A stretch of 64,000 bases of DNA from UBA7803 sp034522075 (GTDB lineage: Bacteria; Pseudomonadota; Gammaproteobacteria; Pseudomonadales; Azotimanducaceae), in assembly GCA_034522075.1 (NCBI GenBank), contig JAXHLO010000035.1, positions 1 to 64,000 on the forward strand, in the 5' to 3' direction. Numbering within the stretch: position 1 is the first letter of the stretch; each line of letters starts with the position of its first letter. This document shows positions 37,366 through 46,557 of this stretch, piece by piece. The position numbers and the translations under genes were made by a program. The notes below the pieces were generated by a model. That model was not told the DNA's origin. It ran no database searches and was given only the letters and a program-made list of their open reading frames with translations.

Positions 37366-38026
37366 GGAGGGGATAGCGCCGGTTGAAAGCGTAGACGAGC
37401 AGCAGCACGGTAAAGGAAAACACCAGCAGACCCGCAGCCAGCACATGGGCTTCGGCGTAGCGCAGGGTTTCCACGTGCTCGTAGATGGCAATGGACACCA
37501 CCCGGGTTTCGCCGGGAATGTTGCCGCCGACCATCAGCACGACCCCGAACTCGCCCAAGGTATGGGCAAACGTGAGGACGCACGCGGTCAGAAAGCCCCG
37601 CGTCGACAGCGGCGCCACCACACTGAAAAAAGCATCCAGCCGTGAAGCACCAAGGCTCTGTGCCGCCTCCACCGGCGCCCGTCCCACGCCCTCGAAAGCG
37701 CTGGCCAGCGGCTGGACCATGAACGGCAGGGAATAGAGCACGGATGCCGCGACCAGCCCGGAGAACGAGAAGGTCAGGGTATCGCCGGTCAGGCTCACCC
37801 ACAGGCTGCCCAGGGGCGCGGTGGGGCTCATGATGACGAGCAGATAAAAACCCAGGACGGTTGGCGGCAGCACCAGGGGCAATGCCGTCACAGCCTCGAC
37901 CGCCGGTTTCCAGCGCGAAGCCGTCCCCGCCATCCACCAGGCCAGCGGCGTGCCCAGCAGCAGCAGAATCACGGTGGCTGCTGCCGCCAGTTGCAGAGTC
38001 AGCCAGACGGCACTCAGGTCGGGCAT
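37355..38026 (-). CDS. modB: Molybdate ABC transporter permease
   Basis: 223 residues, about five membrane helices, first AVWLTLQLAAAATVILLLLG. The cytoplasmic coupling motif EAAQSLGASRLDAFFSVVAP matches the EAA loop that docks onto ModC, and TFAHTLGEFGVVLMVGGNIP is the conserved ModB segment. Two bases separate it from modA and it overlaps modC. It forms the membrane channel for molybdate (possibly tungstate) uptake. Confidence 0.95.
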   Translation of the reverse strand: MPDLSAVWLTLQLAAAATVILLLLGTPLAWWMAGTASRWKPAVEAVTALPLVLPPTVLGFYLLVIMSPTAPLGSLWVSLTGDTLTFSFSGLVAASVLYSLPFMVQPLASAFEGVGRAPVEAAQSLGASRLDAFFSVVAPLSTRGFLTACVLTFAHTLGEFGVVLMVGGNIPGETRVVSIAIYEHVETLRYAEAHVLAAGLLVFSFTVLLLVYAFNRRYPLHVG

Positions 38027-38028
38027 GT

Positions 38029-38811
38029 TCAATCGACGTCGTAGCCGTATTCGCGAATGACTTCGCGGACATCGGGCCGGCGCAGGTAGGCGAGCAGATC
38101 GCGGGCGGCCGAGTTGTCCTCGGCCCGGGTCAGCAGCACCGCATCCTGGCGGATGGGGGAATGATAGTCCGGCGGAACATCCCAATGGCTGCCGCCAGTG
38201 GTATTGCGCTCGCTCATGACATGGGCCCGGGCAACGAGCCCCAGTTCGGCATTACCGGTGGCCACCATGGCGTGGGTCTGGCCGATGTTTTCGCCCATGA
38301 CGATACGCCCGCGCAGGCTGTCGAAGAGGTTCAGCGCCTCGAGCAGCTCGCGCGCTGCAACGCCGTAGGGCGCCAGCTCCGGATTGGCCATGGCCAGGCG
38401 GCGGAATTCGCCGCGGCGCAATACGGCGGCGCCGTCACCGCTGATACGTGCCGCATCCGCGCTCCACAGCGAGAGCCGGCCGGTAGCATAGGTGAAACGG
38501 CTGCCGCGTATGGCCAGCCCCGCTGACTCGAGCCGGGCGGGATAGCTCTGATCCGCCGCGAGCAGCACGTCGAACGGCGCCCCGGCGCTGATCTGTGCAT
38601 ACAACTTACCTGTAGAGCCGCTGGTGACCGTAAGGGCATGGGGGCTCTGGCGCTCGAAATCGCTTTCCAGACGTTCCATGACTTCGGCAAAGTTCGCCGC
38701 CACCGCCACCAGCGCCACCTCGGCCCTGACACCGCCGCACATCGTCAGCAGCCCCGCCAGGATGCAGATTGCGGCGGGCGACGGCCGCCGCGGCGTTCGT
38801 GTTCCACGCAT
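38029..38811 (-). CDS. modA: Molybdate ABC transporter substrate-binding protein
   Basis: 260 residues with a signal peptide (AAICILAGLLTMCGGVRA). The mature N-terminus VALVAVAANFAEVMERLESD F, TVTSGSTGKLYAQISAGAPF DVLLAAD and GRLSLWS are family hallmarks; the Ser residues of SGSTGK contact the oxyanion. The C-terminal ARDLLAYLRRPDVREVIREY is also typical. First gene of the modABC operon. The plus-strand M16 peptidase gene starts 116 bases away, so both promoters share this gap. No clear ModE palindrome was seen in it. Confidence 0.94.
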   Translation of the reverse strand: MRGTRTPRRPSPAAICILAGLLTMCGGVRAEVALVAVAANFAEVMERLESDFERQSPHALTVTSGSTGKLYAQISAGAPFDVLLAADQSYPARLESAGLAIRGSRFTYATGRLSLWSADAARISGDGAAVLRRGEFRRLAMANPELAPYGVAARELLEALNLFDSLRGRIVMGENIGQTHAMVATGNAELGLVARAHVMSERNTTGGSHWDVPPDYHSPIRQDAVLLTRAEDNSAARDLLAYLRRPDVREVIREYGYDVD

Positions 38812-38927
38812 TGGGGCTCCTCGTGTACGGCCCGACCAACTCGGCCTAGTGTACTCCGCCAGGCCATTTGCACAGAACGGCGCGGCCTGGCTATTCTGCG
38901 CAGCCTTTTGACGCGCAGGAGAGTTGT

Positions 38928-41672
38928 ATGTCGCGCCTTCGTTACGCCCTGGGGCTGACAGCACTGCTCGCTGCCGCCGCCATGGCGCAGCAGCCGGAGA
39001 TTCCGCAGATACCCTACCAGCAGTTCACCCTGGACAATGGCCTCACCCTCATCGTCCACGAGGACGACAAAGCCCCCATCGTGGCAGTCAACGTCTGGTA
39101 CCACGTGGGTGCGAAAAACGAGGTGCCGGGCAAGACCGGCTTCGCGCACCTGTTCGAACACCTCATGTTCAACGGCTCGGAACACTACAACGACGACTAC
39201 TTCAAACCGTTCGACCGGGTCGGTGCCACCGAAATGAACGGCACGACCAATTCCGACCGCACCAACTACTTTCAGAACGTGCCCAACACAGCCCTCGACA
39301 TGGCACTGTGGATGGAATCGGACCGCATGTGCTGCATGCGCGCCGCCGTGGACCAGGAGCGTCTGGACGAACAGCGCAGCGTGGTGCAGAACGAAAAGCG
39401 TCAGGGCGAGAACCAGCCCTACGGCAAGGTGTTCAATCTCATCCAGGAGAACACCTACCCCGCCGGGCATCCGTATGACGGCACGGTCATCGGCTCCATG
39501 GAAGACCTGGAAGCCGCCAGCCTGGAAGACGTACATCAATGGTTCGACACCTATTACGGGCCGAACAATGCCGTGCTGGTGGTGGCCGGCGACGTGGAAG
39601 CGGCCCACGTGCGCGAACGGGTGGAGCACTACTTCGGCGCCATTCCTCCCGGCCCGCCCATCAACCGCCACGAATCCTGGGTAGCGCCGCGGGAAACGTC
39701 TCACCGTCAGGTGATTCAGGACCGCGTACCGCAGGCGCGCGTCTACAAGACCTGGAACGTCCCGGAACGCAGCAGCGACGCGTTCCAGCATCTCAAGCTG
39801 TTCGCCGACGTCTGGGCCAACGGCAAAACCTCGCGGCTGTATGAAGCTCTGGTCTACGACCGGCAGATCGCCACCGATGTGCAGGCCATCGCGCTCGGCC
39901 GGGAACTGGGCAGTCTGCTCATCGTCTTTGCCACCGCCCGCCCGGGCGAATCTCTGCAGGCCGTCGAGGCCGCCATGGACGCAGAGCTGAAACGGCTGCT
40001 CGACAAGGGCGTACAACGCCGCGAGCTCGAAGCCGTGAAGACGCGCCGGCTGGCCGGCTTCATCCGCGGCGTGGAACGCGTCGGCGGGTTCGGCGGCAAA
40101 TCGGACGTGCTGGCGGAAAGTCAGGTCTACGACGGCTCGCCGGACGGGTACCTGCGGCACATGCAGACCATCCGCGAAGCGACTGCCGCAGCGGTCTCGG
40201 CCACGGCGCGCGAATGGCTCAGGGGCGGAACCTACACATTGGCAGTCCGCCCGTTCCCCGAGCTCCGAGCGGGCGCCGGCGACGCCGATCGCAGCGCGAT
40301 CCCGTTCCCCGAGTCTCATCCCGAAGTAGCGTTTCCCGGCTTCGAGCGCGCCACCCTGGACAACGGCCTGGAGCTCGTCGTGGCCAACTGGCCCGCCGTG
40401 CCGGCCGTGGACTTCTCCCTGGTGCTCGATGCGGGCTATTCCGCCGACGCGGTCACGGCGGATGCCCGGCTGGGCACCGCCAGCCTGACCATGGACATGC
40501 TCGACGAAGGGGCCGGCGGCCGCGACGCACTCGAGATCAGCGACCGGCTCGATCGTCTGGGCGCCAGACTGGAGCTGGGCGCCGACCTGGACACGAGCTA
40601 CGCCAACCTGTCCGCACTCAAGGCCAATCTGGACGAAACACTCGAGTTGTACGCGGATATCGTCCTCAACCCCGATTTCCCCGCCGCCGAGCTGGAGCGG
40701 CTGCGCCAGCAGACCCTGGCGCGCATCAGCCAGGAACAAAGCCGCCCGCAGAGCATGGCCCTGCGTCTGTTCCCGACGTTGATCTATGGTGACGGGCATC
40801 CCTATGCCATGCCTTTCACGGGAACGGGTACCCGGGATTCGGTGACTGCCCTCACGCGGGACGACCTCGCCGCCTACCATGCAGACTGGTTCCAGCCGGG
40901 CAACGCCACCCTGGTGGTGACCGGAGACACCACCATGGCAGAGATCCGCCCGCTGGTGGAAAAGCGCTTCCGCGACTGGCGGGCGGATGCCGCACCGGAA
41001 AAACCGATTCCAGCCGTCGAACCCGCTGACACACCCCGGGTCTATGTGGTCGACCGCCCCGGCTCCGAGCAATCCATGATCATCGCCGGTCATGTCGTGC
41101 CGCCTTACGGCCATCCTCAGCACCTGAGCCTGCAGGCCGCCAGTGATGTCCTCGGCGGCAGCTTCTCGGCCCGGGTGAACATGAACCTGCGGGAAGACAA
41201 GGGCTGGTCCTACGGCGCGCGCAGCATCATCGCCAATGCCCGGGGGCACCAGCCGTTCTTCATGTTCGCACCGGTGCAGACGGACAAGACGGCTGAGTCC
41301 ATGGCCGAACTCGAGCAGGAGCTGCGCGCACTGAGCGGCAAGCGCCCGCCCACCGCCGCCGAGATCGCCAAGGTCAAGGATCAGAGCACGTTGACCCTGC
41401 CGGGACGCTGGGAAACCCGCGGCGCCATAGCCGGCGCTATCCGTGAGATCGTGCGTTTCGACCTGGCCGACGATTACTGGGACCGCTATCCGGAAATGGT
41501 GCGCGGCCTGGACGTACCGACGGTCACCGAGGCGGCGCAGCAACTGCTGCATCCCGACCGCCTGACCTGGGTGGTCATCGGCGACTGGGCAGAGATCGAA
41601 GAGTCCGTACGCGACCTGGATATCGGCGAGGTGCAGCGTATCGATGCCCGGGGTGAAAGCCTGACCCGTTGA
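38928..41672 (+). CDS. M16 family metallopeptidase, two-domain
   Basis: 914 residues with a signal peptide (RYALGLTALLAAAAMAQQPE). The first M16 half has the inverted zinc site His74-Leu-Phe-Glu-His78 (FAHLFEHLMFNGSEHY) and the downstream Glu in VVQNEKRQGENQPYGK. The second half, from about residue 465, lacks the HxxEH, as in other PqqL-like two-domain proteins, and has SLQAASDVLGGSFSARVNMN LREDKGWSYG, the substrate-cage motif. It should be a periplasmic zinc protease that degrades small peptides in a closed chamber. It stands alone between modA (divergent) and the zinc gene cluster; no frameshift. Confidence 0.93.
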   Translation: MSRLRYALGLTALLAAAAMAQQPEIPQIPYQQFTLDNGLTLIVHEDDKAPIVAVNVWYHVGAKNEVPGKTGFAHLFEHLMFNGSEHYNDDYFKPFDRVGATEMNGTTNSDRTNYFQNVPNTALDMALWMESDRMCCMRAAVDQERLDEQRSVVQNEKRQGENQPYGKVFNLIQENTYPAGHPYDGTVIGSMEDLEAASLEDVHQWFDTYYGPNNAVLVVAGDVEAAHVRERVEHYFGAIPPGPPINRHESWVAPRETSHRQVIQDRVPQARVYKTWNVPERSSDAFQHLKLFADVWANGKTSRLYEALVYDRQIATDVQAIALGRELGSLLIVFATARPGESLQAVEAAMDAELKRLLDKGVQRRELEAVKTRRLAGFIRGVERVGGFGGKSDVLAESQVYDGSPDGYLRHMQTIREATAAAVSATAREWLRGGTYTLAVRPFPELRAGAGDADRSAIPFPESHPEVAFPGFERATLDNGLELVVANWPAVPAVDFSLVLDAGYSADAVTADARLGTASLTMDMLDEGAGGRDALEISDRLDRLGARLELGADLDTSYANLSALKANLDETLELYADIVLNPDFPAAELERLRQQTLARISQEQSRPQSMALRLFPTLIYGDGHPYAMPFTGTGTRDSVTALTRDDLAAYHADWFQPGNATLVVTGDTTMAEIRPLVEKRFRDWRADAAPEKPIPAVEPADTPRVYVVDRPGSEQSMIIAGHVVPPYGHPQHLSLQAASDVLGGSFSARVNMNLREDKGWSYGARSIIANARGHQPFFMFAPVQTDKTAESMAELEQELRALSGKRPPTAAEIAKVKDQSTLTLPGRWETRGAIAGAIREIVRFDLADDYWDRYPEMVRGLDVPTVTEAAQQLLHPDRLTWVVIGDWAEIEESVRDLDIGEVQRIDARGESLTR

Positions 41673-41739
41673 CCAGGTGCAGCGCGGCCGCGGTGCAAAC
41701 CGCCGCGGCGGGCCGCCGCGGCAGGCCTTGCCGGCGGCA

Positions 41740-41756
41740 ATGTATCTTTATATCAT
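41740..41756 (+). promoter_or_regulatory. Zur-box-like palindrome before the zinc gene cluster
   Basis: ATGTATC-TTT-ATATCAT has the half-site spacing of the gammaproteobacterial Zur operator (ATGTTAT-ANT-ATAACAT). The right half differs at one position, the left at three. It ends 23 bases before the ATG of the small His/Cys gene and lies in an AT-rich patch within GC-rich DNA. Match quality is moderate. Confidence 0.45.
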
Positions 41757-41779
41757 CGCGTTTCGCTCGGGCAGACTGT

Positions 41780-42079
41780 ATGCGAACTCGATATATCCAA
41801 CGCGCCATGGCTGCGGCGGTGCTGTTCCTCGGCACCGCCTCGCTCCTGCTCGCGGGCACCCTGGCTGCGGCGCATGCCCATGGCGATCATGCTGACGACT
41901 CGCTCACATCGGTCTGCAGCGTCTGCACTACGGCCAAGATTCTGCCGGCACCAGCCGCAACGGGCACCGATCGGGAGCCGCAGTGGATTCCGCTCGGCGC
42001 CGCGCCGGTTACTCCGGCGTCACTCAGCGCCGCCCATGCCCGCGCCGATTTCGAGCCTCGCGCCCCACCCCGATTCTGA
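41780..42079 (+). CDS. Small exported His/Cys protein (DUF2946-like)
   Basis: 99 residues. A signal or anchor helix (AAAVLFLGTASLLLAGTLAAA) is followed by HAHGDHADDSLTSVCSVCTT A, with three His and a CxxC. This is the pattern of small DUF2946-like proteins next to metal receptors and of metal-binding periplasmic peptides. The C-terminal half is low complexity and rich in Ala/Pro. It is the first gene before a ZnuD-like receptor, 66 bases upstream, and has a Zur-like site in its leader. A zinc-scavenging or chaperone role is inferred. Confidence 0.65.
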   Translation: MRTRYIQRAMAAAVLFLGTASLLLAGTLAAAHAHGDHADDSLTSVCSVCTTAKILPAPAATGTDREPQWIPLGAAPVTPASLSAAHARADFEPRAPPRF

Positions 42080-42145
42080 ACAGATCCCGCTGCAATCCGG
42101 CCGTCCCGCACGGCCCGGAAATCTGTCTCGAGAATTGGAGTCGAC

Positions 42146-44249
42146 ATGTCAGCCCACAGACTTTTTGCCGCTGCGCTGTGCTGCGCATCCGGTATCGCTG
42201 CCGCCCAGTCGGATGATGCCGGCAGCCAGCCCATCGAAACCATCACCGTCATCGCCCATCCCCTGTCGGCGGAAGGGTTAGCGCTGTCCAGCGAAATCCT
42301 CGAAGGTGAAGATCTCGCGAAAAAGCTCGGCAGCAGCATTGGTGAAACCGTCGGCTACGAGCCCGGCGTGCATTCCGCCAACTTCGGTCAGGCGGCCAGC
42401 CGGCCGGTGATCCACGGTCTCTCGGGACCTCGGGTCAGAATCATGGAAGACCGCATCGACTCTCTGGATGTTTCGGTCACCAGCGCCGACCACGCCGTCA
42501 CCATCGAGCCGTTCATAGCCGACCGTATCGAAATCCTCAAAGGGCCCAGCACCCTGCTCTACGGGTCCGGGGCCATCGGCGGCGTGGTAGACGTGCATAC
42601 GGGACGGATTCCCCACGAACGTGCCGACAGACCCCTGTCGGGCAGCGGAGAAGTGCGGCGCAACGACAACGGCGAGCGGGAAACGGCGGCGCTGCGTCTC
42701 GACGGCGGCGCCGGTTCCATTGCCTGGCACGCGGACGCCTTCAGCCGCGAAGCCGACAACTACGACATCCCCGGCTTCGCCGAGTCCCGGGCCCTGCGCG
42801 CGCAGGAAGAAGCCGAGCACGGCGACGAGGAAGGCCATGACGAGGATCACGATGAAGAAGACCACGAAGACGAGGTCCGCGGCACCCTGCCCGGCAGCGC
42901 GTTGGACGTGAAAGGCGGCGCTGTGGGGCTGTCATTCGTGGGTGACCGGGGTTTCATCGGCGCTTCGGTCAGCCGCCTGGATGCCGAGTACGGCCTTCCG
43001 GGCGGGCACGAGCACGAAGAAGGTGAAGAAGGCGAGGAGGAACACGAAGAAGAACACGGCGAAGAGGAAGGCAATCCGTTGCTCGATCTGAAGCAGACGC
43101 GGGTCGATTTCGAAGCCGGGCTGGCAAATCCCTTCCGCGGTTTCGAGAGCATGAACGTGCGCATCGGCTACAACGACTATGAACACGAAGAGATCGAGCC
43201 GAACGGTGAAGTCGCCACCCTGTTCGAAAACAAGGCCATAGAAACCCGCATTGAACTGACCCACGCGCCCCTGGCCGGCTGGCGGGGTGCATTCGGCGTG
43301 CAGTTCCAGGACCGGGACTTCTCCGCGGTCGGCGAGGAAGCATTCATCGCCCCGGTGGACACCCGTTCTCTGGGGGCATTCTGGGTGGCTGAGCGTCAAT
43401 TCGACAACTTCGAACTGGAAGCCGGCGCACGCCTGGAGCAGGTCGACATCGACCCCAGCGAGGCCGGCAGTCAGGATTTCACGGGCTACGCCGCATCCCT
43501 GGGCATCGTCATTCCGGCCGGCGAATACTGGTCGGTAGGCTTGCTGGCCGACTTCTCGGCCCGGGCGCCCATCGCCGAAGAGCTTTTCTCCAACGGCCCG
43601 CACCTGGCCACTTCTGCGTTCGAAATCGGCAACCCGAATCTGAACGAGGAAAAGGCATTCAGCGTCTCGGGTAATCTGCGCTACGCCGGTGACGCATGGT
43701 TCTTCAACGGGACTCTGTACTACAACCGCTTCTCCGATTTCATCTTCGAGTCCCCCACCGGCGACGAGGAAGACGGCCTGCCGGTGTTCGTCTTTCTTCA
43801 GGAAGATGCCGACTTCTTCGGCTTCGATGCCGAACTTCGCCGCACGGTAGCCACCTGGGACAACGGCAGCCTGGAAGCGTCGGCCATGTTCGATACGGTT
43901 TCGGCCGAACTGGACGTCTCCGGCAACGACAAAGTGCCGGCGAGTTCCGCCCACCCGCTACGGTGTGGGTCTGGCCGCCGACTGGGGCCCGGTGCGGGCG
44001 TCCGTCGATTATCTGCGGGCCAGGGAGAAAGACAGCGTGGCCGGCTTCGAGTTGCCCACTGAAGCCTACAACGATGTGCGCGCCTATCTTGGTGCCGACT
44101 TCGGCCTGGGCAAAGACGCCAGCCTCACGGTGTTCCTGCAGGGCCGCAACCTCACCGACGACGAGCAGCGTCAGCATTCGTCATTCATCAAGGATCTGGC
44201 ACCGCAGCCCGGCCGCACCGTGGAGGCCGGTATTCGCGCGCGGTTCTGA
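42146..44249 (+). CDS. znuD: ZnuD-like zinc TonB-dependent receptor, one frameshift
   Basis: About 700 residues after correction. Signal peptide, plug domain (IGETVGYEPGVHSANFGQAA, SRPVIHGLSGPRVRIMEDRI, IEILKGPSTLLYGSGAIGGV) and a 22-strand barrel. Two His/Glu-rich extracellular segments (HGDEEGHDEDHDEEDHEDE and HEHEEGEEGEEEHEEEHGEE) are typical of ZnuD receptors that capture zinc. Near 43,938 one extra base shifts the frame; the other frame then reads PPTRYGVGLAADWGPV and on to GRTVEAGIRARF at 44249, the proper barrel end. Zur is encoded just downstream, so zinc limitation very likely induces this gene. Confidence 0.87.
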
Positions 44250-44256
44250 CCGGGAA

Positions 44257-44283
44257 GCCCGGCGCCGCCGAGCGGCGCCGGGC
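44257..44283 (+). terminator. Strong GC hairpin after znuD
   Basis: GCCCGGCGCCGC-CGA-GCGGCGCCGGGC is a perfect 12-bp stem with a 3-base loop starting eight bases after the znuD stop. No T-run follows, so it is an incomplete intrinsic terminator, but it would at least protect the upstream mRNA end. It separates znuD from zur. Confidence 0.5.
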
Positions 44284-44350
44284 CTACCTTCTCAGTACTT
44301 CGGCAAGGGGTATATACTGAAAACTGATCTCAACCGGCAGCGCAGGGCCC

Positions 44351-44815
44351 ATGGCTCGGAAGTCCAGTAACGCAACGTCCTCTGCCGAAGCAGCGCAGCT
44401 CGAGCACGCCGAGCAGGTCTGCCGTGAACTCGGCGTGACCTTCACACCCATACGCCGCGAGGTCTATCAACTGCTGTGCCGGCACGACCGGCCGGTCGGT
44501 GCCTACGAACTCCTCGACGATCTGAAGGCGACCCGGCCGCGGGCCGCTCCGGTGACCGTCTACCGGGCGCTGGATTTTCTCCTGGAGGCAGGTCTGGCAC
44601 ACCGCATCAACAAGCTCAACGCCTTCATGGCCTGCCGCGGCAGCGACCTGGCCCACAGCGGGCTGATGCTGATCTGCAGCCGCTGCTCCACCGTCATCGA
44701 GCTGGAAGACCGCAAGGTAGAGAACTCCATCCAGCGCTCCGCCGCCGACCTGGCGTTCAAGACCGGCGACGAGCTGGTAGAGGTGGTGGGCACCTGTTCC
44801 GACTGCCGCGGCTGA
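44351..44815 (+). CDS. zur: Fur family zinc uptake regulator
   Basis: 154 residues. A winged-helix N-terminus (LGVTFTPIRREVYQLLCRHD RPVGAYELLDDL, PVTVYRALDFLLEAGLAHRI) is followed by the zinc-site region: GSDLAHSGLMLICSRCSTVI ELED with CxxC, and the C-terminal GTCSDCRG with the second CxxC. Two CxxC pairs for structural zinc and the sequence NAFMAC fit Zur better than Fur. With zinc bound it should repress zinc uptake genes by binding ATGTTAT-type palindromes; two such sites lie within 5 kb. Adjacent to the ZnuD-like receptor. Confidence 0.88.
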   Translation: MARKSSNATSSAEAAQLEHAEQVCRELGVTFTPIRREVYQLLCRHDRPVGAYELLDDLKATRPRAAPVTVYRALDFLLEAGLAHRINKLNAFMACRGSDLAHSGLMLICSRCSTVIELEDRKVENSIQRSAADLAFKTGDELVEVVGTCSDCRG

Positions 44816-44839
44816 CTGCCCGGTATCTCCCTCGAAGCC

Positions 44840-45820
44840 TCAATCACCCCACTGGGCAGCGAAAGCGGCCAGCGCCTCGAGACCCAGGATATCGGCCGAC
44901 TCGAGCGGCAACTGCTGCATGGGCACACCCGGCAGGGCTTCTTGCAGGGTGGCCAGATGCCGCGCTTCCTGATCATGCCGCTCGGCCAGGAATCCAGTTG
45001 CCTGCGCCGGCACACGCTTGTTCACGACGAGCCCCGCAACATTCATTCCTGACTGCCCCAGCGCTGCCGACAACTCGATGGTCTCCAGCACCGGCAGACG
45101 TTCTGCGGTAAGTACGATGACGAAGGCTGCGCGGCGATCATCGGTGAGGGTTTCCCGCAGATTGGCAAAGCGGCTGCGCCGTCGGTTGAGGATCTGCCGG
45201 ACGCGGGCATCCCGTGAGGCGGGCTCGTCGTCGTCACCGAACACGGCGTCGGAACGCGACTGGTCGCGGTCCAGGCCGCGCAGCATGCCCTGCAGACGAT
45301 CGGCACGGTCCCGCCGGCGCAGCAGACCCTCCGTCCACGCCGACATCAATTCCGGCAGGGCCATCAACTGCGCCGTGTGACCGGACGGGGCCGTGTCGAA
45401 TATCACGTGGTCGTAGTCGGCGGCCTGTTCCACGGTCTCGGCAATGCGTTCCAGCATGGCTGCCTCCGTCATCCCCGGCGCGTGGCGGGCCAGTTCCAGG
45501 TGCTTGTCCACCTCGCCGGCCAGATGCACCGGCATGAGCCGGCGCAGGGCTGCGCCGACTTCGCTGAGATGGTTGTCGATGATGCGTTCAGGATCCAGCT
45601 CCCTGGCCCACAGACCCGCCGCCAGGGCGATGATCTCGGGGCCCACGGGGCGCTCGAACAGATGGCCCAGGTTGTGGGCCGGGTCGGTGGAGACCAGCAA
45701 TACCCGGCGCCCTTCCCGGCTCAGGGCCACGGCTGCGGCAGATGCTACCGTGGTCTTGCCAACGCCGCCCTTGCCGCCGAAGAACAGGATCGGCGTCGCG
45801 CGGGCCAGGTTCAGCAGCAC
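44840..45820 (-). CDS. ArsA-family ATPase (Get3-like)
   Basis: About 326 residues. PILFFGGKGGVGKTTVASAA is the deviant Walker A of ArsA/Get3, VSTDPAHNLGHLF the switch I region, and VIFDTAPSGHTAQLMALPEL the switch II region. The GTG at 45820 overlaps the preceding cory-CC-star stop, so the two are translationally coupled. No arsB, arsC or arsR is nearby; with the MerC-like and cory-CC-star genes and Zur close by, a role in metal or membrane-protein handling is more plausible than arsenite export. Zinc-related targeting is inference. Confidence 0.87.
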   Translation of the reverse strand: MLLNLARATPILFFGGKGGVGKTTVASAAAVALSREGRRVLLVSTDPAHNLGHLFERPVGPEIIALAAGLWARELDPERIIDNHLSEVGAALRRLMPVHLAGEVDKHLELARHAPGMTEAAMLERIAETVEQAADYDHVIFDTAPSGHTAQLMALPELMSAWTEGLLRRRDRADRLQGMLRGLDRDQSRSDAVFGDDDEPASRDARVRQILNRRRSRFANLRETLTDDRRAAFVIVLTAERLPVLETIELSAALGQSGMNVAGLVVNKRVPAQATGFLAERHDQEARHLATLQEALPGVPMQQLPLESADILGLEALAAFAAQWGD

Positions 45821-46101
45821 TGCACGTGATCCAAAGGCGAGCGTTCCATGCCCATGCGCTTGTGCCATTCGTGGAACCGGTCGTAGACCACGGGCATAAG
45901 TTCGAGGGTGTAATAGGTCGCGGGATTGGGCACGCCCAGCGTCTCCGCCAGCACCAGCAGCATGAAGAGATCTTCCTCGTCGCGCTGCGCGCGGGCAACG
46001 GAGCGCCGGTACGGGGCATGGTAGTAGGCCTCGAGGCCGGACTCGACGGCGTTCAGGATCTGTCGCCAGCGGGGTTGCGAGGGGTCTGTGTTGCCTGACA
46101 T
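45811..46101 (-). CDS. Cory-CC-star protein
   Basis: 96 residues ending ERSPLDHVQCC at the stop, the double-cysteine end that names the family. LEAYYHAPYRRSVARAQRDE EDLFMLLVLAETLGVPNPAT YYTLELMP is the conserved body. No signal peptide or membrane helix. These small proteins are consistently encoded next to an ArsA-type ATPase, as here, and the terminal CC may deliver or bind a metal to it. The function is not established. The ATG at 46101 is used; it follows the MerC-like gene by 7 bases. Confidence 0.82.
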   Translation of the reverse strand: MSGNTDPSQPRWRQILNAVESGLEAYYHAPYRRSVARAQRDEEDLFMLLVLAETLGVPNPATYYTLELMPVVYDRFHEWHKRMGMERSPLDHVQCC

Positions 46102-46108
46102 AGCAGAG

Positions 46109-46480
46109 TCACTCCGGCTGCGCGCAGCCCGCACACAGGCGCACATTCAGCAGGTGTGCAGCAGCAACGATGGCAGCCCCCAGGATCGTCAACGTAGCCT
46201 CAGTGGGACGGCCGAACACGTGGGCGGCGCCGGCGAGCATGACCAGCAACCCCACTGCTCCCGTTGCCACCACGGACATGGCGGCGTGCCGGCGATAGCC
46301 GGCATACAGGGCCCAGCCGGTCACCAGCAGGGCAATGCCGAACAGAACCCAGTGCAAGGCGGTCTCGGTTTCACCCAGCCATACGTGCCAGGCGGGTGCC
46401 GCGAGAATGACCACCGGCAGAAGGAGGCAATGCACCAGGCACGCCGCTGAGAGTGCGATTCCTGCTATATCCGCTTTCAT
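46109..46480 (-). CDS. MerC-like small membrane protein
   Basis: 123 residues with four helices. The N-terminus GIALSAACLVHCLLLPVVIL has the Cys-Leu-Val-His-Cys pair in helix 1 that characterises MerC-domain proteins, and the C-terminus has VRLCAGC. MerC family members move or bind soft metals; in Zur-regulated settings they are linked to zinc. First gene of the operon merC-like/cory-CC-star/arsA. A Zur-box-like palindrome overlaps the promoter region 17 bases upstream. An in-frame ATG at 46492 is the alternative start. Confidence 0.8.
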   Translation of the reverse strand: MKADIAGIALSAACLVHCLLLPVVILAAPAWHVWLGETETALHWVLFGIALLVTGWALYAGYRRHAAMSVVATGAVGLLVMLAGAAHVFGRPTEATLTILGAAIVAAAHLLNVRLCAGCAQPE

Positions 46481-46496
46481 CGGGCTCACCATGACA

Positions 46497-46513
46497 ATGT
46501 AATAGTATAACCC
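46497..46513 (-). promoter_or_regulatory. Zur-box-like palindrome before the MerC/cory-CC-star/ArsA operon
   Basis: ATGTAAT-AGT-ATAACCC matches ATGTTAT-ANT-ATAACAT with one mismatch in the first half and two in the second, and has the central ANT. It lies just upstream of the MerC-like start codon, where bound Zur would block transcription or initiation. Confidence 0.55.
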
Positions 46514-46557
46514 GATGAGACGGCCGTTGCTCAAGGGCCGATGGCATCCCGTCGCCG

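Noticed and set aside
38745..41552. A 935-codon minus-strand frame opposite the M16 peptidase
   Set aside because: It mirrors a complete peptidase with signal peptide and zinc site; long antisense frames are expected in GC-rich DNA.
42080..42145. A Zur box directly before the zinc receptor
   Set aside because: This gap is GC-rich and shows no palindrome; the receptor is more likely read through from the small gene upstream.
44840..46101. Arsenite resistance operon
   Set aside because: Only the ArsA-type ATPase is present; no arsB, arsC, arsR or acr3. The neighbours point to another metal.
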